Below are positions 54,401 to 64,000 of a stretch of DNA of 64,000 nucleotides, piece after piece. A model generated the notes under the pieces. That model worked only from the letters and a program-made list of their open reading frames with translations, ran no database searches and was not told the origin of the DNA. The translations under genes and the position numbers were made by a program. Source of the DNA: Gordionus sp. m RMFG-2023 (taxonomy: Eukaryota > Nematomorpha > Gordioida > Chordodea > Parachordodidae); assembly GCF_954871325.1 (NCBI RefSeq), contig NC_088777.1, positions 31,287,366 to 31,351,365 of the forward strand. Reading direction: 5' to 3'. The stretch's first letter is position 1. The number at the start of each line of letters is the position of its first letter.

Positions 54401-55260
54401 ATGACATGATGGAAGCTGGATAAGTAGTAGAGAAAATTATTGTGAGATATTAAATTTTTAAAAGATTATCTTCCATTTATAATGGTATATAAACGACTAG
54501 GCAAAATTGAAAATTATTATTGATACAAATTATATAATCAAATACTCTCAGCAGCAGGGAAAATAATCTCTTATTACATAGTTTCATAAATAATAGAAGC
54601 TGGCTAATTTACCAGTCATTGGCATAACATTCGAGATGTAAACTCATAACAGAATTTATGGACCACAGTGATATGATGAAATCAATTATGATAATTTTTG
54701 CAGAAACATTTTCGTTCATATCAAAAGTATGCATTTTCTGTTAGTTTCTGATTTTTTCCTATCTCAAAGAGGAAATTTTTATAAAACCATGTCTTTTATC
54801 CTTTTGGATAATCATAAATAAGTTCAAAAGATTTTGCCAAGAAAACACAAATATATTTAAAACCTGAATTGTAAATCTTTAGAATTCTATTAAAACTGAT
54901 ATATATATAACCGATAATTTTGTGGCATATTCATTTATAATTTAATTAATAGGAATATTATTAATAATATTCTTTTTCAATGCTCAATAGAGTCAACGAA
55001 TTTAATCATTTCTGCCTCCAGTAAGCCTGGCCCTAAGTTCAGCCTGGGAACACGGGCCTTACATATTTTATTTTTTTAAATACCCTGACCAGGCCAGGAC
55101 AAAATTTTTAAAAAAATACCCAGGCAGGGCCGGTCCCTATGTTTTAAATCGCCATTATTATATATAAAATTAAATATGACATATATTTAAAGAAAATCCG
55201 ATATAAACCTTAATTTTGCTTATTCTTCCATATCAGGAAGATTATACATTTGCGATAAAA
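54401..55260. mobile_element. Internal fragment of the same hAT family with a GGCC-word insertion
   Basis: ATGACATGATGGAAGCTGGA matches the interior of the sibling near 39,335, and GTCAACGAATTTAATCATTT matches the transposase 3' end near 41,940, so the piece is a deletion derivative that the 53.8 kb copy entered. At about 55,017-55,145 it is interrupted by a short element with CAGTAAGCCTGGCCCTAAG and, from the right, CATAGGGACCGGCCCTGCC ends plus A-tracts. The hAT match resumes near 55,215 (TATTCTTCCATATCAGGAAG). Confidence 0.65.
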
Positions 55261-57823
55261 AAAATTTTATATTATATAATAATTTTTTTTTCAAAAGTTT
55301 CGTGCGTTTCGTAAAAACAGAAATTCACTACGCGAAAACGCGTTTTACAAATGCTGAAATTGTGATTGGCAGGATTTAATGAATAAGGATTTTAATTCTA
55401 AAAATTTATTTATATATCTAGTTTTTTTATCTAGTGAAGGTCAACCGGAGCCAGTTCAATAATTCCACTGAGAATAATATTCACCAAAATTGTCGCCATC
55501 ATGCAGGTAAATTTTAGAAACTAAATGGAGTCGATTTCTTTTAATGGGTTCTGGCCAACCGGGCCGATAGAAAAATGTACCCCATAGGTTTATAGAATTA
55601 CTCTACATGCAGCAGACCTAATTTAAAAAAATCGTTTAAACCCATTCTGAATCTTCCCTAGCTTTATCTTTTGTTAAATATTTTTTGGGATATTGTCAAT
55701 TAATTGATGGTCAAAATTATCTTTTCATTTAATCGAATTATCCAAAGTCATTAAAGTAATTTCGGATAAACATATTCAGAAAATTAATTATAAAGTATTA
55801 TAAAAACCATTTCAAATAAAGGTATAGAGATACACTAGTCAAAATGAAATATAGCTGAAAAATATTTTAAGGAAGTAGCTGAGTAAGAAATTAATAAAAT
55901 CATAATATTTTATATTAAAAATAAATGATAATTTGTTTTACACTATGTCCAAAGATTTTTTTAAAACTTTTCATTAGCTTTATTCACCCTGCTGCATAGG
56001 CCCACGTCATAGGGCTACATAAGTACAAAGGTCCTTGACAATTAGGTATTATAGATAAATGATAAATGGTGCATTAATAAGTAACTCCGCAAAAAATAAT
56101 CTAAGTTCTGCAAAATATCCAAAACAACGCAAAAGACGCAAATAAGAAAAATGCACGCACAAAATTGTTTATAAATTTCTAAACTATGCACACAAAAATT
56201 TACTAAATGCACACTTAATAACATATAAGCCGAGGATTAAAAAAGAAGGTAAAGAAAATCTAAATTGCGAAAAATCCTTTCCTCCTCTTAATAAAATTCA
56301 AAATATTTTTAATCCCAACCCCCTCCCTCCTATTTGCCACCATTGAAACACACAAAATATGCAAAACATTGTAAAAACAAGCAAAATTCATTATGCGAAA
56401 AATTATTACTAAACTGAGCAAGATCAGTCGTGCCATTTATTATTTATTTATTATAATTATAAAATTTTTTTTTCTAGAAAAAAATAAATCGTGGTTGCAT
56501 TCACCTACCCTATGCAAAATTAGATAAGCTCGCTATGAACAATAAAAAATAATCGTCCTTTAAAATTTTATATAAATTTTTGGCGAAAATATTTAAAATG
56601 GATATTCTAAATTATATTTAGGTGTTGTCAGCGATAATGCAATTCAGAAATATGAAAATTTTATAATCGTCATTTTAAAACCTTTTTTAGTTCCATTTGG
56701 CCAAAATAATTAAAATGGGAAAATAAATTTTTGTATAATCTCAGTGATAATGTAATTCAGAAATATGACAATTAGCATAGTCATCATTTTGTATCTTTTA
56801 ATTTATTTTGGTGAAAATATTTAAATGGGATATTTTGAATATAGCAATTAGAAAAATAACTATTATCAGAATCTTAATTATTTCACTTTTTTTAGTTGAT
56901 AAATATTTAAAAATGAATATAATTAATTTTGGTATAATTTGAAAATGCAATTTAGAAAAGTGGCAATTGTTATAATCATCATTAAAACCTTTCAAAATTA
57001 TTTGACAAAAATATTTAAAATGGATATTCTAAATATATTTTTATAAATTCTATTAAACTACCTATGACCACTACTTAATAATAGGAGTATTATGTTTCTA
57101 TTTAGCTGGGCAATAAAAATTAAAATCATTATAAATAATATTATATTCTGAATTTTTTCAGTATATCACTATTATAAAAATTTTGATTTAAATAAAATAA
57201 TATCATAAATAATACATAGCATTTATAATATTGATTGTCTGTGTCAATACATTACTATGGAGCGATTTTGTGATTGAAGTTGTTTATGTTTCCGTTTCAT
57301 AGATGACTGTATAATTTTTTAATATGAATGTTTAGGCGATATTCTATATTTTGGCTTTAGCTATACAACCAGAAAGATATACCATATTATAATTTGTAAA
57401 AAGGTATCTATTATAGTTGCATTGTAATTTTTTAAAGTGATACTATCAAAGATAACAAATTGTTTAATAATCTTTTTGCAAAATTGATATAAATCTCTTC
57501 ATCTAAAATTTTGAGAGTCAGGGCGTTATTTATTTTGTTATAGATATGGCGAAGAGTTTTGCTAATAATTGTTTAATGTTAAAGACCAAGGTTAACGAAT
57601 AAAGCATTAGGATATGATTGGGTTTGCAACCTAAAAAATAATATATGAATTAAATATGGAAAGAGAGTTTGAGGGTTATATGCCCAGTCTTCTATGCTTG
57701 ATAGCAGAACCATTATTTGCCAAGATTTAATTTGCGCTAGCTAGAAAGAAATTCAACTTTCACTATCCATATCCCACCCGTCCCCCTCTAATAATTAAAT
57801 GTTTGCATCTCTGATTGATTAAA
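55261..57823. other. AT-rich DNA downstream of the Ig gene
   Basis: No gene seen. Near 55,440-55,600 there is a less AT-rich stretch with a near-duplicate (TCAACCGGAGCC and GCCAACCGGGCC). A degenerate tandem array of about 120-140 bp units (AAAATATTTAAAATGGATAT) lies at 56,575-57,050. Confidence 0.5.
56575..57050. repeat. Degenerate tandem array, ~4 copies
   Basis: Units begin TTTTGGCGAAAATATTTAAA, with variants near 56,700, 56,810 and 57,005, and contain ATAATGCAATTCAGAAATAT, as at 56,635 and 56,750. Confidence 0.65.
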
Positions 57824-58149
57824 TTAAGGGAAGAATAAAAAAAAGTTATCAAATCCTATAAAAAAATAACTTGAAACACTATTTGATGACGAAGATGCCA
57901 AAGATTTTTCAAATCTATTAGAAATATCGCTATGATTAATTTTTAAGATTCGATATTTTTGTGAGGGATAAACTGGATTATCAGCTAAAATTTGGTTATT
58001 GTCAGTAATGATATGATTGCCTATTATGGTGAAAGTAGATTTGCTTGTAGATTTGCTTGTAGATTTGCTTGTAGATTTGCTTGTAGATTTTATAATCAGT
58101 TTAATGTTTTGAGGGCCTTGTGTTTGGGTTGTATCTTTCTCGGACGTTA
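57824..58149 (-). CDS. Terminal exon of the Ig gene: linker and C-terminal tail
   Basis: Open from the acceptor TTATAG|TAACG to the stop, 108 codons with no Met, so an ATG-based search misses it. It encodes TSEKDTTQTQGPQNIKLIIK, five KSTS repeats, a polar middle, then SLASSSSNSVSSYFFIGFDN followed by FFLFFP. A Ser cluster before a short hydrophobic end fits GPI attachment, though the Asp in the tail is unusual for a GPI signal. The phase matches the preceding Ig exon. Confidence 0.7.
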
Positions 58150-61100
58150 CTATAAGTTAATTGTGCAATAATTAATAATTATTCTGTATAATAATTCTCT
58201 TAATAATGAATGAGATTATTTATCAATTCGTATAAAATCATTATTTTTGTTTTTAATAAGAGATTTATTTCATTGTATAGCATATTGTTGTACAAAATCC
58301 ATTTATAAAGGGAGAGGAATAAGTTCCTAAAATTCCTAAGCGATACAAGAATAATCACGACTAATAGGATCATTTAGTATAAAGAAATTACAAGGTTAAA
58401 AATAATAACTAGTTAAAAATAATTTTAAATAAGATTCATAAAACCGATATACTTTTATTACTAATGTATATTATTATTACATTATATTATGGTAAATATT
58501 TAATTGAAAATTTAAGTTTTTACAATAACTTCTGATCTGGATTAAAAATCTATTTTTCCCATGTACATTCTTGGCTATGCACTTGTACCTTCCAGAATCA
58601 TAGTATTGAGCCGATTGTAATGATAAGATTGATTCTATCAAATCAAATGAAACGTGCCTATTTAAAATTCTAAATGATTTCCTTTTGAAAAACATGAAAT
58701 TATAATTTAACCAAATATTTATTTTATAAACATAGATCCGTTATTTTATGGTTAAAAATACTATTCTCAAATACTCACAATTTCTTAAAGAAAGATTCTT
58801 TATAAACTGATACTTAAAGTCCTAAATGTTATTTATTTCACTGTTTACAACTGTTTTGGTTATTATGTAATCTAAGTCGTTTACTGTTATCTATACTAAC
58901 CCCATAGTTTATCTTGGGTGTCTGTAAGAAACTAAATTATTTGTCAATGTACTTCGCGTTTTGGGATGAATCCAAATGTTTGATTTTTGATTTATCCTTA
59001 TGCCACGCGACTAAAGGTATAGGAAACCCTTTAAACAAGCAAGTTATATTAACGTTCGTCCCAACGGGGAATGGGTTAAACGATTTAATATAACCGTTAA
59101 CTAAGTGATGAATGAATTGAGGCGCAACTAGTTACATTTATTTTAATATGTTTTATTATATAAATTTAAAAAAAATTAATATCCTACTTGTCTATCAGAG
59201 TCTATTATAATTTTAGTTTGTTATCACTCTGTTTTTACTCTCTATAATTGATAAATGACACAAATGACGCCTTATTAAATTTATTATTGCCTCTTAGTTC
59301 ATGCTCCCTTTATTCTCATCGATAGTCTTAATCAGAATTTTGGAGAATTTTTTTTGAAGTATATTAAGTCTAGGCTTTTAGAATAGGAATTAAGGAATAT
59401 GTAGAAAATCGTCGCTGTATCTCCTAACTAGCATTTTTAAAATTTTACAAAAGAGCGATAAAAACATGGATATTAATGACAAATTATAATTTAATAATAT
59501 AAGAAGCTACTGAAAAAGGGATTTTTCAAACGTGAAAATAAAATTTTCAATTTTTTTTCTTCAAATTTTATATATATTTATTTGATATAGTTTATATTAT
59601 ATCTTAATTAATGAAACCGTTTTTTAAATTGATTATTCAAGAAAGAAAGAAAAATGTTATATTAATGGTTTAAATTTAAAATTTGCATTTTTTTTGGCCA
59701 AAATTTTATACAAAAAGAATAATATAATGGTATTATTTTATTTTAAAATAACATGTCTTTTGAAAAATACCCTCTTGGTCTTCTGTTGACACTTGTGCTG
59801 CTTGTAATAAGCAAGTAGATTAATTGGTAGGCATTCTTTTTCTTGTCCTAAAGTCAGCGTCCGCTTTTTGCGGCATAACAATCTTAAAATGTTGATTTGC
59901 AAATCTTTGATTTCTACCTGTTTCCTCAATAGTTTGGAGCCATTATGCCTTTGAAATGAGAATAAAACGCCCTGATAGCATGTCTTTAAAGTCTTGGCAT
60001 AGCGGTAATAGGCTTGCCTGGGATGTGTCATACTTCACCTCAATTCCTTCTAATTGCAATTCTGACCTCGCGAAATTCCAAGAAATTAAAAGTCTAATAA
60101 ATTTAGGTCCCTATTAAATTCTGTTTCCTTTTATTCCTATAATCTTTAGTGCTTGGGGAATCCCCCTAATGCTTAAAATTTTAAATGGAGAAAAAAACGA
60201 TTTCCTATTTCTAAATTGCAAAACTCAATTCTAAGAAGAAGTGTTTCTTTGAAACATAATTCTATTTTCTTTATTTTTTTTCAGTGCAATTATTTCCTTA
60301 TTTTAAATGAATATATCTAATATGCTATTTTATAATATATAATATATGGAAGTTTCTATAAATTATTTCCGGTCATGGGTTACTTTATTTGAATATTTAC
60401 TGTTTTTCCATATTTTTATTTATAAAAATTGTTATATGGGATAATTATTGCTTTTTTTTTACTGTGAAATTTTAAATATTAATATATTATACATATATTT
60501 TATAGTATTTTTACAATATTAGATGTTACATTTAATAACATTTTTTTGTATACAATTTTAGTTATTAATTATAATATTTTTATTACTAAATATTCAAACA
60601 TTATTATATACAAATATTTATACAATTTAATAATAAATAATTTGTAGCCATTTAAAAAAATAAAACAATACACATAAAACGAAGAAGAAAATAATTAAGG
60701 AAAAAGTTCTTTGGAAAGTAGACTGTCGTTGAACTTAATGTAGTTTTAAAGTTAACTATGAACAGTCTATATCATAGAGAGGAGCTCCCAAAGCTCGCCA
60801 GAAGCTGGCGGATGTGAGATCCCAAATCTTTGAAGAAAATATAGTAAGACATTTTGTCTTGAAAAGGAACGACATATCTCCATGGATATATTTTGTTGGA
60901 TGAATGAGTTCTCCACGGAGATACCAGTTTTAGAATCCCAGATTTTAAAAATTTTAGGAATGATGTTTCCCAAAATTTTACGACGAGTGTGGTAAAAATG
61001 TAATTAGGGATGAAAAAGTATTTTGAGATATCTATAAATTTTCGGCCTTTGAAAATTATTTAGATTTTAATGATAATTGGAGAAACAAAGTATTTTCCTC

Positions 61101-62862
61101 GATTTATTAAAAAAATATAGAATTGAAACTATCAACTCGAACCTATAAAATTAAAGAAAACGTTCCCCTTGGAATCTTTCTATAATTAAATAATATATAG
61201 AATAAATGTATATAGGATATTATAACACCAAATTAAAAGCTTCAAGATCTAGATATAATGAAGTTCTAGTTATTAAGTTAACTATTTTTTCGTCAAAATC
61301 TGTTTTCATTTTATCATGTCAATTTTTAATTAAACCACCGAACAATTCTTTTGTTATATATTTTCTTCTTTTATCAATTATCTGCCAGCTACATATTCCA
61401 GCTTGATAATATATTTTACTTGTATAACCTATATTTGGTCTTATCACCTTCTTCATTTTACATTTTCTTAACTTTCTTGCATTTCTCTTAATAAACATAT
61501 ATAATTTAACTGCTTATAATGTTTTCCCGCTTTTAATGTTGTAAATTTCTGCTGAGAAACGTTATGAGGGGGTTATACACATAATGTACTAGGCTTCTAA
61601 CAAACATAAAGTTGAGTAGAGGATTCGCTTGTCTGCACAAACTAACTACGAAAAATTTCCATTTATTTAACCTAAATATAATCGAGTGAATACCTTTGAC
61701 ATTACAATATATATATCCCATGCCATCGGCATTCGTCTAAATTGTTCCATCACTCACCCCCACATCTGCTCAGGGTGCAACTCGCCAGTTGACTCGAAGG
61801 GTAGACATAGTTTACATTGTCGATCCTGCAATGGACGATTCATCAGACATAAGCAATGTAATACAATCATCCAACATGCTCTGAAATCCGCCCAAATTCC
61901 TTCCACGTTAGAACCACAGGGTCTTTTTAGATCTGACGGTAAACGTCCTGATGGGATCTCTCAAATCCCATGGAGGAGAGGCCAACTTTTGGTATGGGAC
62001 TATTCCTGTATTGACCCCTTGGCCCCATCCAACCACGCCATCAACATCCTTGACCAGAAGGAACAACTTAAAATTTCTAAATACACAGAAATAATAAACG
62101 ATCATTGCTTCATCCCAATCATATCAACCACTCTTGGCACCTTCGGCAAACTCGCCTTAGCATTTTTCAAAAAATTAGGATCACAAATCAGCAAACTCTC
62201 AGAAGAACCCCGAGAGGGTTTTTTCTTCGTCAACGATTATCCATAGCGATTCACAAAGCTAATTATATCAGTTTCTATGGTAGCCTTCTAGCCAAAGAGC
62301 TATCATAGACAACGCTTACGTCCCTTTTTCATTTTTGTTTCCCTGCATCACACCATCTCCGTTCTTTTTTTTAATAGTATTATTATATATTTTTCAAACA
62401 TTTTTAAATATATTAAATTTATTATAACGATTTAGAATTTAAATTTTTATTTTCTCCATTGATAATTTTTGCAGCATTTTAATATAATAGTTCAAGTTAA
62501 AAAAAAAATTAACTTATAATAAAAAGAAATGAGAAAAATAAGTTAAAATAGATGAGAAATAAGTAATAAAATTTTTTCGTAAATAATTTTCGCAGGCAGG
62601 CGAATTATGTTCGCCTTAAAGGTGTTAGCAAATAGATTTTTAGCATTTTAAAAGATAGTTAAACATTATTAGAGAAATATTCAAGGATATTCATTGTTAC
62701 AAGTATTTTATTTATGTATATTAAAGTTATATTTATTACATGTAACATGGACGTGAATTTGTCTACTAACACTCGGCATGATCCCATTCTCAGCCAAGCA
62801 TACATATATGCCGGCTTCATTCCTGGTTATATTACGTAGGGTTAACCGGTCATCTCTGTGTT
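57824..62862 (-). CDS. Ig-domain cell adhesion protein, lachesin/DIP/neurotrimin type, last four exons
   Basis: Four minus-strand exons join with matching phases: 62,862-62,740, 59,127-58,953, 58,657-58,524 and 58,149-57,824 (stop TAA). Exon A ends one Ig domain: DDRLTLRNITRNEAGIYVCL then AENGIMPSVSRQIHVHV, very like the second Ig of lachesin/DIP proteins. Exons B and C form the next Ig domain: APQFIHHLVNG, PFPVGTNVNITCLFKGFPIP (first Cys), LVAWHKDK (Trp), then SILSLQSAQYYDSGRYKCIA (D-x-G-x-Y-x-C) and KNVHGKN. Exon D is a Ser/Thr-rich linker with KSTS repeats and a hydrophobic tail YFFIGFDNFFLFFP that may be a GPI signal. Splice sites: T|GTAATA, AACTAG|TT, GCGAA|GTACAT, AAATAG|G, T|GTAAAA and TTATAG|TA. 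Alternative acceptor (58,669) and donor (58,530) fit equally. Such proteins mediate neuronal and septate-junction adhesion outside the cell. Earlier exons lie beyond the window. No break seen. Confidence 0.85.
58035..58090 (-). repeat. 12-bp coding minisatellite (KSTS)
   Basis: GTAGATTTGCTT repeats 4.7 times on the plus strand, reading KSTS on the coding strand. The unit is a multiple of three, so copy changes keep the frame. Confidence 0.85.
59738..60060 (-). other. Less AT-rich island with two overlapping minus-strand frames
   Basis: Base composition differs from the surrounding intron. One frame (ATG at 60,031) gives 97 residues with HPRQAYYRYAKTLKTCYQGV and LRLLCRKKRTLTLGQEKE. The other gives ELQLEGIEVKYDTSQASLLP then LCQDFKDMLSGRFILISKA, a stop, and QRFANQHFKIVMPQKADADF. 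Neither is recognised, and no convincing splice acceptor precedes them. It may be a processed pseudogene or fragment of a host gene inserted in the intron, on the same strand as the Ig gene. Confidence 0.35.
60061..61685. other. Intronic AT-rich DNA
   Basis: Part of the 3.6 kb intron of the Ig gene. At 60,765-60,990 there is a less AT-rich stretch (CAAAGCTCGCCAGAAGCTGG) with a 68-residue frame that I cannot assign. Otherwise nothing recognised. Confidence 0.5.
61686..62310 (+). pseudogene. Retrotransposon-associated C-terminal domain (Cys/His finger plus PD...D nuclease-like)
   Basis: The frame reads GIRLNCSITHPHICSGCNSP then VDSKGRHSLHCRSCNGRFIR (Cys-Cys-His-Cys finger), HKQCNTIIQHALKSAQIPST, LEPQGLFRSDGKRPDGISQI (RPDG), PWRRGQLLVWDYSCIDPLAP (WDxxC) and further ISTTLGTFGKLALAFFKKLG. 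This block follows reverse transcriptase in many repetitive animal sequences, and the RPDG plus D spacing resembles a restriction-like nuclease fold, which is inference. The frame is interrupted once near its end and no reverse transcriptase is adjacent, so it is a truncated copy. It is antisense to the Ig gene inside its largest intron and is richer in GC than the intron. Confidence 0.65.
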
Positions 62863-63156
62863 CTAGCATAACTTTAAAAAAAATAATACTAAAAAAGTTC
62901 TATAAAAATTATTACTATATATAATTATGTCATAAGGAATTTTAATGTAAAACATTTTTAAAACCAATATTTTTGTAATTTCTTTTTTCAATTATGAAAT
63001 TATACTTCACGATATTAAAATTCATTTAGTCCTATATTTTCAATTTTAATTGAGTTAAATTTTGTTTAAAAAACCAAGATAATAAGCTAGGGTTGACAAG
63101 TAGGCCTTGATTGACCTAAGAAATATTGATATGATTATCAAAATATATATTTAAAA
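62863..63156. other. Intron upstream of Ig exon A
   Basis: AT-rich, contains the pyrimidine-poor acceptor of exon A. No further Ig exon is recognisable up to the window end. Confidence 0.5.
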
Positions 63157-63814
63157 TAGAGATCTACAAAGCGCGGCACGGTTTGCTTAGTCCCGTTTAA
63201 AATTTTTGCACAAGTTGTCCAGCCTGGCTTGAAAAATAATTTATCAGACATGGTCAGAAAAAAGGTTTGCCAGACCCGGTATGATCTTTAAAAACTTAAC
63301 GAAAGTCAGACACGGCCCGGTAAATATTTTTGTATAAATCTTTCAGCTATCACATTTTTAATATCTATATCTAATCTAAATTTTTCTCAATGTCAATTAA
63401 GGCGCTTATATCACTCCTCTATGGCTATTATTTCTATATAAATCAATTGTGTTTGTATCTGTATCGTGTATTTGTAATTGGATTATATCATAAATAAATT
63501 ATTTAATTTTTTATGAATTTAATAAATTATTTATAGAATTAGTATTTTAGTTAGACATCTTTTATAATATAAAAAATAAGCATATTGTTTTCAAATAGTA
63601 TTCATCAAAGCTGAAATTAAAAAAGATATCGAAATCTTAATGGGTAGTCTATTATAATTTTACGAATTAGATATTTGAAAGGGCATGCCTGATATTTTAT
63701 GTCAATTGCCCAATCCGGCCCAAAATTTTTTATCCACGAATTACCCTTTCTGTTAAATTTTTTGCCCGGCCAAAACCACGGGCTTTCGGGTTGGTCGGGA
63801 TTTGTAGATCTCGA
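63157..63814. mobile_element. hAT-type MITE, 658 bp, ends TAGAGATCTACAAA
   Basis: Inverted ends TAGAGATCTACAAA and, from the right, TCGAGATCTACAAA. Flanks ATTTAAAA (63,149-63,156) and ATTTAAAT (63,815-63,822) match 7 of 8. Subterminal GC-rich words with A-tracts on both sides (CGGCACGGTTTGC, CAGACCCGGTATGATC, CACGGCCCGGTAAA on the left; CCCGGCCAAAACCACGGGC on the right). No transposase. Lies in the Ig gene's intron or 5' flank. Confidence 0.85.
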
Positions 63815-64000
63815 ATTTAAATTATGTACATCAATACATTTATTTTCTAATATACTTATATCTTGGAAGGCATCAATATAATGCCTATAAATGAAAATAT
63901 AAGAATTTCATATTAAAATAAAATATAAAAAAAATAATTTAAACGTTATTAATTTGTTCTCAATATATAAGGAATATAACCTGAAGAATAGCCCACAAAC
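63815..64000. other. AT-rich end of window
   Basis: No gene or repeat recognised. Confidence 0.4.

Noticed and set aside
58477-58695. Reading the Ig frame at 58.5-58.7 kb as a separate small protein starting with its Met
   Set aside because: The Met lies upstream of the likely splice acceptor. The Ig half-domain only makes sense joined to the exon at 59 kb, with which it shares phase.
61908-62105. 65-residue minus-strand frame in the Ig intron
   Set aside because: Antisense of the retrotransposon-derived block. Not an exon of the Ig gene.

Overview
The window is very AT-rich animal nuclear DNA. Two things point to an animal: a spliced gene on the minus strand (57.8-62.9 kb) coding immunoglobulin domains of the lachesin/DIP/neurotrimin type, and an intronless elongator tRNA-Met(CAU) of metazoan type (49.5 kb). 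An invertebrate, probably an arthropod, fits best, but I cannot name the species. Host genes are few. Most of the rest is layered transposon debris dominated by hAT elements, several of which can be bounded to the base by 8-bp target site duplications (TSDs).

Layout. 0.4-11.9 kb: a MULE-type transposon whose minus-strand transposase is split by a 5.6 kb hAT element (4,643-10,223, exact TSD GGAAGGGT). An OTU-type cysteine protease relic lies just downstream of the transposase, and 5'-end repeats of the MULE occur in opposite orientation at both sides. 11.9-19.5 kb: a second hAT (ends TAGAGGTGGGC) split by a gypsy-type LTR retrotransposon (13,510-18,976, TSD TAAGA). 19.5-22.4 kb: a rearranged RTE-like LINE, then an old gypsy fossil. 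24.2-25.1 kb: a broken, spliced-looking minus-strand gene of unknown type. 25.3-34.8 kb: a foldback element with long inverted arms built of ~295-bp tandem repeats and flanked by 19-bp direct repeats. It was invaded by a hAT (30,852-34,698, TSD ATTATGAT), itself invaded by another hAT (31,196-33,089, TSD ATTTTTAG). 35.5-38.4 kb: an IS630/Tc1-like transposase fragment, a MITE and a hAT deletion derivative. 38.7-46.8 kb: an 8.1 kb hAT (TSD TTCGTATT) with a mostly readable transposase and a nested sibling. 47.4-55.3 kb: MITEs, a hAT transposase relic, a tRNA-Met with a duplicated truncated copy, a second IS630/Tc1-like gene and more hAT ends. 57.8-62.9 kb: the Ig-domain gene, with a retrotransposon-derived fragment antisense in its large intron. 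63.2-63.8 kb: a last hAT-type MITE.

Common theme. Several unrelated hAT-like families carry subterminal arrays of short, GC-richer, partly palindromic words that differ from family to family (GTCGACTCAAGTC, GTATCTGTATCTAGATA, GTAACGAGTAACG, GGGCGTGA, GGCCCGG plus A-tracts) just inside similar terminal inverted repeats. This is the most unusual pattern in the window. Apart from the Ig gene and the tRNA I see no clearly functional host gene.
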